From contig NZ_BAABWK010000001.1 in NCBI RefSeq assembly GCF_040362765.1, positions 1,279,501-1,343,500 of the forward strand: DNA of 64,000 nt, read 5' to 3'. Under the pieces are notes generated by a model. The model had not been told where the DNA came from. It saw only the letters and a program-made list of their open reading frames with translations, and did no database searches. How positions within the stretch are numbered: the first letter of the stretch is position 1; every line of letters begins with the position of its first letter. The position numbers and the translations under genes are program-made. The stretch is from Pyruvatibacter sp. HU-CL02332 (lineage in GTDB: Bacteria > Pseudomonadota > Alphaproteobacteria > CGMCC-115125). Shown here in pieces: positions 48,689 to 60,331 of this stretch.

Positions 48689-48760
48689 AAAAGCGCGCAA
48701 ATCCTCGAAAGAAGGAAAAAACGGTCCTACCGGTTTAGGCCGTCCAGGGTTGCCGCAAAG

Positions 48761-49345
48761 TTAATCTGAAAGCTCAGATACGGGGGTTTTGGCGGTTTCC
48801 AGCTCTGGGAGGATCACGTTTTCGATATCCTCAGGCGCAATCGGCCCTACATATTTGAAGCGGATGATCCCATTGCCATCGACAATGAAAGTCTCCGGCA
48901 CCCCATAGACACCCCAATCAATGGCCGTGCGCCCGGTTCTGTCCGCCCCCACCGCCTGAAACGGGTTGCCCAGCGTGCCCAGGAACCGCCGGGCATTCTG
49001 CGGCGCATCCTTGTAGTTCAGCCCCACAAGCCGCACGTCATCGCGTTCGGCAAGCTGCATCAATACCGGATGCTCGACCCGGCACGGGCCGCACCACGAC
49101 GCCCAGACATTCACAATGGTCGGTGCGCCGGTCTTGAGATCATCGGAAGCAAGGCCGGGCATGTTCTGCAGGCCGTCCACCGGCGGCATCACAAAGTCGG
49201 GAACCGGCTTGTCCTTGAGTGCCGTAGGGATCTCGCTAGGGTCCCCCCAGAACAGCGCCAGATAGAGCAACGCCGCAAGGGCTGCAAAAACCGCAACGGG
49301 CACAAGCGCCCCAAAGCGACGCCCTGTAGGCGCATCCTCGCTCAT
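48761..49345 (-). CDS. ccmG: Cytochrome c maturation thiol:disulfide oxidoreductase CcmG/DsbE
   Basis: Keeps apocytochrome c cysteines reduced for heme attachment, in the periplasm. The 194-residue protein has an N-terminal membrane anchor (about 14-32) and a thioredoxin fold with WCGPC (Cys85, Cys88) followed by RVEHP, and the cis-proline region YGVPETF. Overlaps the ccmD stop as ATGA. Last of the ccmABCDG run. Confidence 0.95.
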   Translation of the reverse strand: MSEDAPTGRRFGALVPVAVFAALAALLYLALFWGDPSEIPTALKDKPVPDFVMPPVDGLQNMPGLASDDLKTGAPTIVNVWASWCGPCRVEHPVLMQLAERDDVRLVGLNYKDAPQNARRFLGTLGNPFQAVGADRTGRTAIDWGVYGVPETFIVDGNGIIRFKYVGPIAPEDIENVILPELETAKTPVSELSD

Positions 49346-49509
49346 GACCCGCGCCCGTCTGCCTGCGCCTCAAGCATGGCAACGCGTGCCTTCACCGCAC
49401 GGTGCGCCTTCGCGCTCCACACAATCAGGCCAACAACCACAAGTGCCGTCACCCCGTAAGCAGGCCACACAAAGCTTGCATATCCACCCATGGCGAGAAA
49501 CTCAGCCAT
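49342..49509 (-). CDS. ccmD: Heme exporter protein CcmD
   Basis: A 55-residue membrane protein read on the minus strand: MAEFLAMGGYASFVWPAYG, then one hydrophobic helix (ALVVVGLIVW) and a basic C-terminus. The GGYA-FVWPAYG motif is diagnostic for CcmD, which helps release holo-CcmE from the CcmABC complex. Its ATG overlaps the ccmC stop (TAATG) and its stop overlaps the ccmG start (ATGA). Confidence 0.95.
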   Translation of the reverse strand: MAEFLAMGGYASFVWPAYGVTALVVVGLIVWSAKAHRAVKARVAMLEAQADGRGS

Positions 49510-50249
49510 TACATGCCTCCCGCCTGCGCCTGCTGCATTTCAAGCGCTGCCGCCCGGCGCTGCATGATTTCCGTCCGCGTGCGCACCAAGGTGAGCACTA
49601 GGAACAGCATCGTAAACCCAACCGCCATCACCAGCAGCGGAGTGAGGATGGAAGAATGAATGGCCGGCCCGTCCAGCCGCGCCACAGAGGCCGGCTGATG
49701 CAGCGTGTTCCACCAATCAACGGAAAACCGGATGACCGGCAGGTTCACCGCACCGGCAAGACAAAAGACCGACGTTGCCCGCGCCGCGCGGCCAAAGTCC
49801 TCGATCACTTCCCACAGGGCGATGTAGCCCAGATAGATGAAAAACAGCACCAGCACGGAGGTCAGCCGCGCGTCCCACACCCAGTAGGCGCCCCACATGG
49901 GTTTGCCCCACAAGGAGCCCGTGACCAGCGCCAGAAAGGTGAAGGCAGCCCCCAGCGGCGCCATCGCCTTGGCAGACGCAAAAGCCAGCGGATGCCGCCA
50001 GATCAGGCCAACAGCACAGGCCAGCGCCATCGACGCATAGCCAGCGGACGCCAGCCACGCAGAGGGCACATGCACATACATCATGCGCACGGTCTCACCC
50101 TGCTGATAGTCCGGGGGCGACGCAATCAGCGCCAGATACAGCCCTACACTCAGCGTCAGCGCCGTGGCAGCAATGGCCCACGGCAAAACCGCGCCGGAAA
50201 GCGCCATGAAGCGCGCCGGATTTGCAAACCGCTGTATGGATTTAGCCAT
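49509..50249 (-). CDS. ccmC: Heme exporter protein CcmC
   Basis: A 246-residue protein with six membrane helices that presents heme to CcmE. The WWD-type domain WGKPMWGAYWVWDARLTS is present, with the two flanking heme-ligand histidines in YVHVPSAW and TLHQPAS. The ATG at 50249 was chosen for the family-like start; a GTG seven codons upstream is possible. An 84-base gap separates it from ccmB. Confidence 0.95.
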   Translation of the reverse strand: MAKSIQRFANPARFMALSGAVLPWAIAATALTLSVGLYLALIASPPDYQQGETVRMMYVHVPSAWLASAGYASMALACAVGLIWRHPLAFASAKAMAPLGAAFTFLALVTGSLWGKPMWGAYWVWDARLTSVLVLFFIYLGYIALWEVIEDFGRAARATSVFCLAGAVNLPVIRFSVDWWNTLHQPASVARLDGPAIHSSILTPLLVMAVGFTMLFLVLTLVRTRTEIMQRRAAALEMQQAQAGGM

Positions 50250-50333
50250 ATGATTTTTTATCCCCGCCACGCATCAGCAGCAAGAAAAGCTCCCTGCGGC
50301 GAAATAGCGTTTTCGTGAGGGTCTGGCGATGTT

Positions 50334-50987
50334 TCATGACACGGAAATCCGCAATGCCGCTGCCGCCGCAAAAGGGGCCAGCGCCAGGGAGGCCAGCGAA
50401 AAAGCCCCCAGAAACAGCATGGGCGTTCCCATAAGATCGCCGGTGCCCGCCGCCGCGCCGAAAATAAGCGCCGGCACATAAAGCGGCAGCACAATCAAGG
50501 ACAGCACAAGTCCGCCCCGGCGCACGCCCACCGTCAGAGCCGCGCCAAGGGCGCCTATGAAGCTCAGCGACGGGGTCCCCACCAGCAGGCTCACAATGAG
50601 GGGGAGCAGAATGTCGGTATCCAGATTGACCAGAAACGCCACCGCCGGCATCGCGATGATCAGCGGTACCGTGTTGGTGATCCAGTGCGCCAGACACTTG
50701 GCGAGCACCTGCGCCTCCACCGGCAAGGGCGACATCAAGAACAGATCCAGCGACCCGTCTTCAAAGTCCGCCTGAAACAGCCGGTCCAGCGACAGCAGCG
50801 TTGCCAGCAGTACCGCCACCCACAACACACCTGGGCCGATGCGCGACAGCAGGTCCAGATCAGCGCCCACCCCAAACGGCACCATGGTCACCACAATGAT
50901 GAAGAAGCCAAGACCCACAAACGGCCCGCCGCCCAGACGGCCCGCCAGCTTGATGTCCCGCGCCACAAGCGCCCAGAACGCGCTCAT
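50334..50987 (-). CDS. ccmB: Heme exporter protein CcmB
   Basis: A 217-residue, six-helix ABC-type permease, partner of CcmA. Conserved parts: ARDIKLAGRLGGG at the start, FQADFEDGSLDLFLMSPLP (the FEDGSL motif diagnostic for CcmB), and LPLYVPALIFG. It overlaps ccmA as ATGA. Confidence 0.95.
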   Translation of the reverse strand: MSAFWALVARDIKLAGRLGGGPFVGLGFFIIVVTMVPFGVGADLDLLSRIGPGVLWVAVLLATLLSLDRLFQADFEDGSLDLFLMSPLPVEAQVLAKCLAHWITNTVPLIIAMPAVAFLVNLDTDILLPLIVSLLVGTPSLSFIGALGAALTVGVRRGGLVLSLIVLPLYVPALIFGAAAGTGDLMGTPMLFLGAFSLASLALAPFAAAAALRISVS

Positions 50988-51586
50988 GACACATCTTCCC
51001 GGGAGCCGAGCCTCAATTCAGCAGCGTCAATCCCAAGGCCCCGATGGGTCGCGGCCAGCACAACACCGCCCAGAGACAAATGCTCCTTGAGCAGCTCGTC
51101 CAGCAACACACGACCGGCATCGTCCAGTGCACTGTCTGGCTCATCCATCAACCAGATCGGCCGCACACTGTCCTGGCCCAGAAAACACGAGAACCGCGCC
51201 AGCGTCAGACGCCGCCGCTGCCCCGCAGAAAGAACCCCCGCTGTCAGGTCAGGAATATGCCCGAGACCAAACCGCTCAAGGGCTGCGTGCAAATCACCGG
51301 TGCCGCCAAAAAGCGCGACCCAGAACCGCAAATTCTCCATCACGCTCATCTGCGGCTTCAGCGCATCCAGATGCCCCAGATACAGCATCTCGTCGTCATG
51401 ACTGATCTCACCGTCTTCTTCCTCAAGAAGCCCGGCCAGAATGCGCAACAGGCTCGACTTGCCGGTGCCGTTGGGGCCCGTGATCACCAGCGCCTCACCG
51501 CGCCCAAGCGAAAACGACACGTCTTCAAACAGAAGACGCGTTCCGCGCTGGCAGGCCAGATTCGTTACGTCGAGAAGAGCAGTCAC
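50984..51586 (-). CDS. ccmA: Heme exporter ATP-binding protein CcmA
   Basis: A 200-residue ABC ATPase that powers release of holo-CcmE. Walker A GPNGTGKSSL (about 38-47), signature LSAGQRRRL, Walker B PIWLMDEPDSALD. First gene of ccmA-ccmB-ccmC-ccmD-ccmG. Nine bases separate its start from the crotonase stop upstream, so that gene may share the transcript. Confidence 0.95.
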   Translation of the reverse strand: MTALLDVTNLACQRGTRLLFEDVSFSLGRGEALVITGPNGTGKSSLLRILAGLLEEEDGEISHDDEMLYLGHLDALKPQMSVMENLRFWVALFGGTGDLHAALERFGLGHIPDLTAGVLSAGQRRRLTLARFSCFLGQDSVRPIWLMDEPDSALDDAGRVLLDELLKEHLSLGGVVLAATHRGLGIDAAELRLGSREDVS

Positions 51587-51595
51587 ACGCAGCCT

Positions 51596-52438
51596 TTAGA
51601 TGTCGTCAAAATTGCCGCCACGTCCCTTGCCCGCCGCAAAGCGCGCGGCGCCTTCACGGGTGGCACCGGAGGCCAGCGTCACCCGGCCAAGACGGAACTC
51701 GTTGGCCATGGCCTGATCGTAGGGCATGTCCCACTGCATGTATGCGGACATTCTGTCGCCGCGCATACAGCCCTGGGGGAATTTTGCCAGCTGCTGCGCA
51801 ATCTTGATGGCTTCTGCCCGCGCCTCGCCTTCCGGCACCACGCGGTTGGCCAATCCAAGCTGCAGGGCTTCGCGCGCATCCACCGGGCGGCCCGTCAAAA
51901 TCAGATCCATGGCCCGGCCATGACCAATGATGCGCGGCAGGCGCACCGTGCCGCCGTCAATCAGCGGCACACCCCAGCGCCTGCAGAAAACACCAAAGAT
52001 CGCGCTCTCGCTTGCCACCCGCATGTCCGCCCAGCATGCGAGCTCCAGCCCACCGGCCACCGCATGGCCTTCCACCGCAGCAATCACAGGTTTTGACAGC
52101 AGCATGCGCGACGGTCCCATGGGGCCATCGTCTGCCAACGGATCGGCAACGATGCCCGTCTTGGGAAAAACGCCCTGATTGGAGCGGGATGTGTCGTCAC
52201 CGGCGACGGCCTTGAGATCAGCGCCCGCACAGAACGTGCCCCGCGCGCCCGTGAATACCGCCACGCTGGCAGTCTCATCATGTTCAAATGCCAGAAATGC
52301 CTCCGCCAGCGCATCCGCTGTTGGCCGGTCCACAGCATTGCGTGCCTGCGGTCGGTCGATGGTGATGATTGTGACGGGTCCGTCTTTTTCAACGATGACG
52401 GGCTGGGTTGCAGCGTCCGCAGGTGCAGATTCGGTCAT
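51596..52438 (-). CDS. Enoyl-CoA hydratase/crotonase family protein
   Basis: A 280-residue crotonase-fold protein. The first oxyanion segment is GTFCAGADLKAVAGD, the second is VEGHAVAGGLELACWADMRVA. The C-terminal region FCRRWGVPLIDGGTVRLPRIIGHGRAMDLILTGRPV keeps one Glu/Asp fewer than classical hydratases, so isomerase or other activity is possible. Divergent from acnA; directly upstream of ccmA. Confidence 0.85.
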   Translation of the reverse strand: MTESAPADAATQPVIVEKDGPVTIITIDRPQARNAVDRPTADALAEAFLAFEHDETASVAVFTGARGTFCAGADLKAVAGDDTSRSNQGVFPKTGIVADPLADDGPMGPSRMLLSKPVIAAVEGHAVAGGLELACWADMRVASESAIFGVFCRRWGVPLIDGGTVRLPRIIGHGRAMDLILTGRPVDAREALQLGLANRVVPEGEARAEAIKIAQQLAKFPQGCMRGDRMSAYMQWDMPYDQAMANEFRLGRVTLASGATREGAARFAAGKGRGGNFDDI

Positions 52439-52709
52439 TTAGTGTGTTTCTCCCGTGCTTTAGCGCACTCAAACGGCCTAGTTGCTCTAGGCGCGCAAAC
52501 GTCTTCGGAGTATAAAGCGCCCGCACACTCCCGCACGCCAAGAATGCGCGAATAGCTTTGCGCCGCCTGAGGGTCACAACCCCGGTGCCAGAAAAAATAA
52601 AACCGCGCGCGGATCACAGTCTTTTTCGCCCCGGCATGTGCCCCCAACAGTGCATATGCCCGGCGCTCAAGGACCCTGTCCTAACGTTGCCTGATGAGGA
52701 GGATCTCTC

Positions 52710-55481
<2,772 letters not shown>

Positions 55482-55503
55482 GACACCACCAACACCCACA
55501 AGA

Positions 55504-55537
55504 AAGCCCGGAAGCCGCTACGGTTTCCGGGCTTTTT
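55504..55537 (+). terminator. Rho-independent terminator of acnA
   Basis: AAGCCCGGAA and TTCCGGGCTT form a perfect 10-bp stem, followed by TTTTTT. It starts 23 bases after the acnA stop. Confidence 0.93.
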
Positions 55538-55686
55538 TGTACCTGGTCGCCAGAGCGGCCTCCCGCGGGTTATCGACGGTTCATCTCGATCACGCGCCCC
55601 CTCACACTCTCTTGAGTGGATCATGAGCGGCCAAAACCCTAGTTTGAGTGTCAGGGAGCCTCACCCTTCAACGCGAAGAGACCGCA

Positions 55687-56451
55687 ATGACCGCCCTGCC
55701 ACTAATTACTTCACGCGCATCCATGCGCCTTGCTGCACCAGCCCTGCTGGCCGCTGCCATGCTGATGCCGGCCTCAGCTCAGGCGCGGCCCGCCGTGGTT
55801 GAGCTTTTCACAAGTCAGGGTTGCTCCTCCTGCCCGCCCGCTGACGCACTGATCAACGAAGTTGCCCCCCGCGACGACGTCATCGCGCTGACCTACAACA
55901 TTACCTATTGGGACTATCTGGGCTGGCGCGACACGCTGGGCCGCGAAGAACACACTGCGCGTCAGGAAGCCTATGCGCAGCACTTCATGGACCGGAAGTA
56001 CACGCCGCAACTGGTGATCGACGGCGAAACCCATATGCCCGGCAGCCGCCAGCAGGCGTCACGCAAGGCCATCAATGACCAGGTAGACAGCGTCAAAGGG
56101 CCTGAGATCCTTGTCACGGCGCCAACAGACACCGGCCTTGCCATCACAGCCGATGCGACGACCAGCACACAGACGGCAGCCGTATGGCTTGTGCAGTATG
56201 ATGTGGCCCACGAAGTCATGATTACCCGCGGCGAAAACGCGGGCGAGACCATCACCTACTCAAACGTGGTGCGCGATATCATCCGCCTCGACAATTGGGA
56301 CATGTCCAAACCGCTAAGCATTGATCTGGCCAAGGACATGCTGATGCAAGGCAACCACGATGGATGCGCCATCATCGTCCAGCAGGCCGGTGACTACGGC
56401 GTCGGCAAGGTTCTCACCGCCGCTCGCATCGACATGGCCCTGATGAACTAA
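55687..56451 (+). CDS. Secreted DUF1223 thioredoxin-like protein
   Basis: A 254-residue protein with a signal peptide (likely cut after AQA, residue 33) and a thioredoxin-like fold starting RPAVVELFTSQGCSSCPPAD, with the CxxC at Cys46 and Cys49. Further family motifs: ITYWDYLGWRD, YTPQLVIDG. It should work in the periplasm on thiols or disulfides; its substrates are unknown. Alone on the + strand between acnA and the ABC operon. Confidence 0.88.
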   Translation: MTALPLITSRASMRLAAPALLAAAMLMPASAQARPAVVELFTSQGCSSCPPADALINEVAPRDDVIALTYNITYWDYLGWRDTLGREEHTARQEAYAQHFMDRKYTPQLVIDGETHMPGSRQQASRKAINDQVDSVKGPEILVTAPTDTGLAITADATTSTQTAAVWLVQYDVAHEVMITRGENAGETITYSNVVRDIIRLDNWDMSKPLSIDLAKDMLMQGNHDGCAIIVQQAGDYGVGKVLTAARIDMALMN

Positions 56452-56475
56452 AAGGCTGCCGGCCGCCTTGAGTGC

Positions 56476-57606
56476 CTAGTTGGCGCCGGGGCCTTCACCG
56501 CCTGTCACAGCTTCCAGATCAATCGCTGCTTCGCTGTCTGGCTTGGGTTCGGTCAACGTTTCAAACGCGCGCGTCAGGTCTGCCCCGCGCACCGTTGACA
56601 CCACAAAGGCATAGGGCGCAAAGCCTGCGGCAAGCCGGGCTGCTTCCTGCACCACGGCGTCGTCAGCACCGTCCACCGCGCGGGCATCAAGCACAACGTA
56701 GTAGCTCTTGTCCTGCTTCTCCGCCTGCACTGTGACCTGCAGACCATCCTTGGTGTTGTAGACCGACGACACCGGCGCTTCGAGGATGACATCCTCCTGC
56801 GGCACGACATCCGTGAACTGAAGTCCAACCAGACCATTGCCGACACCGGTAATCGCATAATCCGTCACCGGCTGGAGATCATCCGCCAGGCCATCGATTT
56901 CATACGCAGGCTTGCTGGCACCATCCCAGTCCTTGAGTGACACCGCATAGGACGTGCCATCCTCAGGCAGCACATCCACGCGCGTCACGCGCCCAGCGGC
57001 CAGATCAATGACGCCTGTATCGAGCCACGCCACAGGCTGCTGTTCAAGGTTGAAGGACCCCCGGGCCACATAGGCCTGGTCATCTCCAACGCGCCGCACA
57101 TAAATCGTGCCCGTTGCATCAATGTCCGCCGACCCTTCTAGCTTGCCCACAATAAGAGCCGCCAGTTCTTCGCCGGCAGCGCCATAAACAGACACTCGTA
57201 CGCCGGTTCCCTTGTCAGCAGGGTCCGTGAGGTTGATGTGCTTGTGCCAGTCAGCCAGCGCCGTGCGCTCTTCAACAAGCTCGAGACCTGCCAGACCCAC
57301 AACGGTGCGCTTTACAAGGTCCGCGCGCGCCGGGTGGTTTTCCTTTTCCACAAGACGCCAGGTGTCCCCGGCCTCGTCATCGCGCACAACGGTCACAGCC
57401 GTCAGACGGCTGACGACTTCAACTCGTGCTGCGTCATTCACCTTCTCGGTGAGATCAGGAAACATCGGCCGCGTCTCAAAGTCGGAGGTCAGCGCCCGCC
57501 GCTGCATGGAAACCGCAAAGATCGCCAGCGCCACGAGCAGCACCGTCACCACACCAAGCATGGTCAGCGTGCGCGCCTGTCCGCCGCGCAAAAGCACATC
57601 CCTCAT
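56476..57606 (-). CDS. DUF4340 protein, auxiliary part of a Gld-like ABC transporter
   Basis: A 376-residue protein with one N-terminal membrane helix (about 14-34) and a large periplasmic domain of repeated beta-rich DUF4340 modules (TWRLVEKENHPARADLV..., VTRVDVLPEDGTSYAVSLKDWDG). This family almost always sits next to GldG-type proteins. Its start overlaps the stop of the preceding GldG-like gene as ATGA. Last gene of the four-gene operon. Confidence 0.88.
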   Translation of the reverse strand: MRDVLLRGGQARTLTMLGVVTVLLVALAIFAVSMQRRALTSDFETRPMFPDLTEKVNDAARVEVVSRLTAVTVVRDDEAGDTWRLVEKENHPARADLVKRTVVGLAGLELVEERTALADWHKHINLTDPADKGTGVRVSVYGAAGEELAALIVGKLEGSADIDATGTIYVRRVGDDQAYVARGSFNLEQQPVAWLDTGVIDLAAGRVTRVDVLPEDGTSYAVSLKDWDGASKPAYEIDGLADDLQPVTDYAITGVGNGLVGLQFTDVVPQEDVILEAPVSSVYNTKDGLQVTVQAEKQDKSYYVVLDARAVDGADDAVVQEAARLAAGFAPYAFVVSTVRGADLTRAFETLTEPKPDSEAAIDLEAVTGGEGPGAN

Positions 57607-59591
57607 GACGCAGCTCCTATGTTTGTATCAGCACTCATGACAGAGCGACCCGCCGCCTGCGCCCGCGTTGCGCGTTGACGCCGCCGCGTCCAGCTCAACA
57701 CCAGCCAAACCGCCCCAACGAGCAGCGGCACCAGTGCCATATTGAGGAACGCAATCCGCGCACCCAGCGCATCAACGTCACGGCGCAAATCGCCCTGCAC
57801 GTCGCGCAGCGCCCGGCGACCTTCCGCCAGCTCACGCTGCAGCGACGCCATTTCAGCTTCCTGTGCATCGGTCAGCAGCGCAGCAGCACCCGCCCCTTCG
57901 GGCAGCTCGGCGCGCAGGGCTGCAAGCCGTGCTTCTGTTTCATCAATGCGGGTCTGAAGCCGTGTTTCTTCAGCCAGGAACTTTTCTTCCGCGTCGCGGC
58001 GAATGTCTTCCACCACCGTGAACGGCCGGTCAGCCGGTTCGCGGGCACGCAATGAAATCAAGTCGTTGGACCCCATGAGGTTCTCAACCGCATTGACCAC
58101 GAAAGATGCATTGTCCGCTGTCGGCACCGCGATGCGGTCGCCCAGGAAGTTTTGAACCTGCACCCAGAACCGGTCATCAAAGATGTCGCTGTCCGCAAAG
58201 ATCACAATGTTGGCGTCATCAATGCTTTCAACCAGATGCTTGGATGATTTGAGTGCTGTGGGCACATCTTCCTCGTCGTCCGCCAGAGGGCGTCCGTCGG
58301 GAAAGGCTGTCTTCACAGGACCGGAGATCCGTGCCGCAACGGTGAAGCGTTCACCCGCGGGCTCAAAAGCCCGTAGCAGATCGTCCGGCGACGGGGCTGA
58401 CTTGACCCGCTCAAGATCAAGGATCATCGCTTCGGGTGACGACTGCACGATCGGCGTAAACACCGTGGTCGCGTCCGCGGTCGGTTCAAGAATGCCCGCA
58501 GACCCCGTATGCAGCGCATCAAGCGGTGCCGTGATCGGGTCGTCGCTGGCAAAATCTTCCGGCAGCAGCCGCTGCCACAGAACATAGTCCGTCAACTGAC
58601 GGCGCTGCCGTGCACCAGCGGCAACGCGCTGGGCGCGCAGCTTGTCCGCCAGCACTTCATTGGGGTTCATTTCAACGCCCCAGCTTTTCATCAGCTCGGG
58701 CATGTTGGAGGCTTCCGTATAGCCCTGCACCGGCTTGCCGGCGGGGCCTGCGGTGAGGCTCACTTCGGAGTGCGGATCCAAAAACGCAATCACCCGGCCG
58801 CCACGCATGACGAACTGGTCAATGGCGTACAGCGTCTGCGGGTCCATCGGTTTGGGATGCACCAGCGCCAGCACTTTGATCTCATTGGCAATGCGATCAA
58901 AATCCTGCTCGAGGAAATCCACCGTGAAGGAGTTCTTCAGCTCCTGATAGATCATGAAGGGTTCAGAGCGCCCCTCCATGGCCAGCAGCAGCCCGCCCGC
59001 GCCCGTATCAAGCGGCAGGTTGGACACAACACCCAGCAACGGCTTTTCAGGATTGGCCAGCGAGAAGATCAACCGCGCCAGGTCATATTCCAGATAGGTC
59101 GCCCGCTCCGGCGACAGGAAGCCGATAACTTCGCGGCCATCCACCGTATTGGTGCCGACGACACCCAAAAACACCTTGTCGCCTGTGCGCAGGGGTACGC
59201 CGGTAAGCCCCGCATCCGTCGCCTGATCTTCTTCGATCGAGAACGACTGCGGATTGATTTCTTCCACACGCACATTGCCATTGGAGGCTGCGGAAATTTC
59301 CTGCAGCAGATCACGCACCCGCTGAGCATGAGCCCGCAGCGCCGGGATCTCCGTCACAACGTCTTCGGAATAATAGAACCGCAGCGTGATCGGTTCGCGC
59401 AGGCCGTTGACCATGTTGCGCGTGCCGTCTGCCAGGGTGAACAGACTACGGTCCGTCAGATCCAGCCGCGCATTCTGAAATCCCACGGTCGAGAAGGTGT
59501 TGAGCGCCACAAACGCAATCGTGCTCAGCACCAGAATACTGGTCGCAAACACGGCGCGGCTGAAAACGGGTCTGACTTTTTTCTGGATCAT
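57603..59591 (-). CDS. GldG-family ABC transporter auxiliary protein
   Basis: A 662-residue protein with an N-terminal helix (about 12-32), a large periplasmic domain of the ABC_transp_aux (GldG/IFT52-like) family, and a C-terminal helix (about 620-640). Family marks: LDLTDRSLFTLADGT, LRFYYSEDVV, VRVEEINPQS, GRVIAFLDPHSEVSL and IVIFADSDIFDD. Before the last helix there is a predicted coiled coil (ETRLQTRIDETEARLAALRAEL and QEAEMASLQRELAEGRRALRD). Named after Flavobacterium gliding genes, but this branch is widespread in non-gliding bacteria. Confidence 0.9.
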   Translation of the reverse strand: MIQKKVRPVFSRAVFATSILVLSTIAFVALNTFSTVGFQNARLDLTDRSLFTLADGTRNMVNGLREPITLRFYYSEDVVTEIPALRAHAQRVRDLLQEISAASNGNVRVEEINPQSFSIEEDQATDAGLTGVPLRTGDKVFLGVVGTNTVDGREVIGFLSPERATYLEYDLARLIFSLANPEKPLLGVVSNLPLDTGAGGLLLAMEGRSEPFMIYQELKNSFTVDFLEQDFDRIANEIKVLALVHPKPMDPQTLYAIDQFVMRGGRVIAFLDPHSEVSLTAGPAGKPVQGYTEASNMPELMKSWGVEMNPNEVLADKLRAQRVAAGARQRRQLTDYVLWQRLLPEDFASDDPITAPLDALHTGSAGILEPTADATTVFTPIVQSSPEAMILDLERVKSAPSPDDLLRAFEPAGERFTVAARISGPVKTAFPDGRPLADDEEDVPTALKSSKHLVESIDDANIVIFADSDIFDDRFWVQVQNFLGDRIAVPTADNASFVVNAVENLMGSNDLISLRAREPADRPFTVVEDIRRDAEEKFLAEETRLQTRIDETEARLAALRAELPEGAGAAALLTDAQEAEMASLQRELAEGRRALRDVQGDLRRDVDALGARIAFLNMALVPLLVGAVWLVLSWTRRRQRATRAQAAGRSVMSADTNIGAAS

Positions 59592-59596
59592 GGCCG

Positions 59597-60331
59597 TTAC
59601 CCCGCCCGCTTCAGGTCAATGACAATGCCCGTCGCCACCAGCCACACGGCAATGAGGGATGCGAAATAGACAAGGTCACGAAGGTCAATCACGCCATCCA
59701 TGATGGCATCGAAGTGGGTGACAAAGCTGAACGACGCAATGGTGTTGAGCACCGCCTGCGGCACCCAGCCTGCAAAGAAGTCCAGCACCAGCGGCAGACC
59801 CGACAGCGTGAACAGGAAGCACACGACCACCGACAGCACGAAGGCAATCACCTGATTGGTCGTCACCGCTGACATGCACGAGCCAATAGCAAGATAGCCG
59901 CCAGCCATCAGCAGGCTGCCAATGTAACTGGCAAAGATCACTCCGTTGTCCGGCTCACCCAGATAGTTGACCGTGATCCAGATCGGGAAGGTCAGAAACA
60001 GCGCAATGGCTGCAAACGCCCACGCGGCAAGATACTTGCCGACAACACTGGCCCAGAAAGGCGCGGGCAATGTCAGCAGCAATTCCATGGTGCCGGACTT
60101 GCGCTCCTCCGCCCACATCCGCATGGAGATGGCGGGGATCAGGAAGAGATAAAGCCAAGGGTGAAACCCGAAGAAACCGCGCAGCGACGCTTCGCCGGCT
60201 TCGTACCACTGGCCCAGATAAAATGTGAAAGCCCCGATCGCCAGCAGGAAGATGACGATAAAGACGTAAGCCAGCGGCGTCGCAAAGAACGACCCCAGCT
60301 CGCGTTTGAAGATCGCGTACATCTGCCTCAT
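59597..60331 (-). CDS. ABC-2 type permease (GldF-like)
   Basis: A 244-residue protein with six membrane helices: FKRELGSFFATPLAYVFIVIFLL at the start, then MRMWAEERKSGTMELLLTLP, the coupling region typical of ABC-2 permeases of this type. It pairs with the ATPase whose 3' end overlaps its start by ATGA. Exports an unknown substrate or acts mechanically on the envelope. Confidence 0.92.
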   Translation of the reverse strand: MRQMYAIFKRELGSFFATPLAYVFIVIFLLAIGAFTFYLGQWYEAGEASLRGFFGFHPWLYLFLIPAISMRMWAEERKSGTMELLLTLPAPFWASVVGKYLAAWAFAAIALFLTFPIWITVNYLGEPDNGVIFASYIGSLLMAGGYLAIGSCMSAVTTNQVIAFVLSVVVCFLFTLSGLPLVLDFFAGWVPQAVLNTIASFSFVTHFDAIMDGVIDLRDLVYFASLIAVWLVATGIVIDLKRAG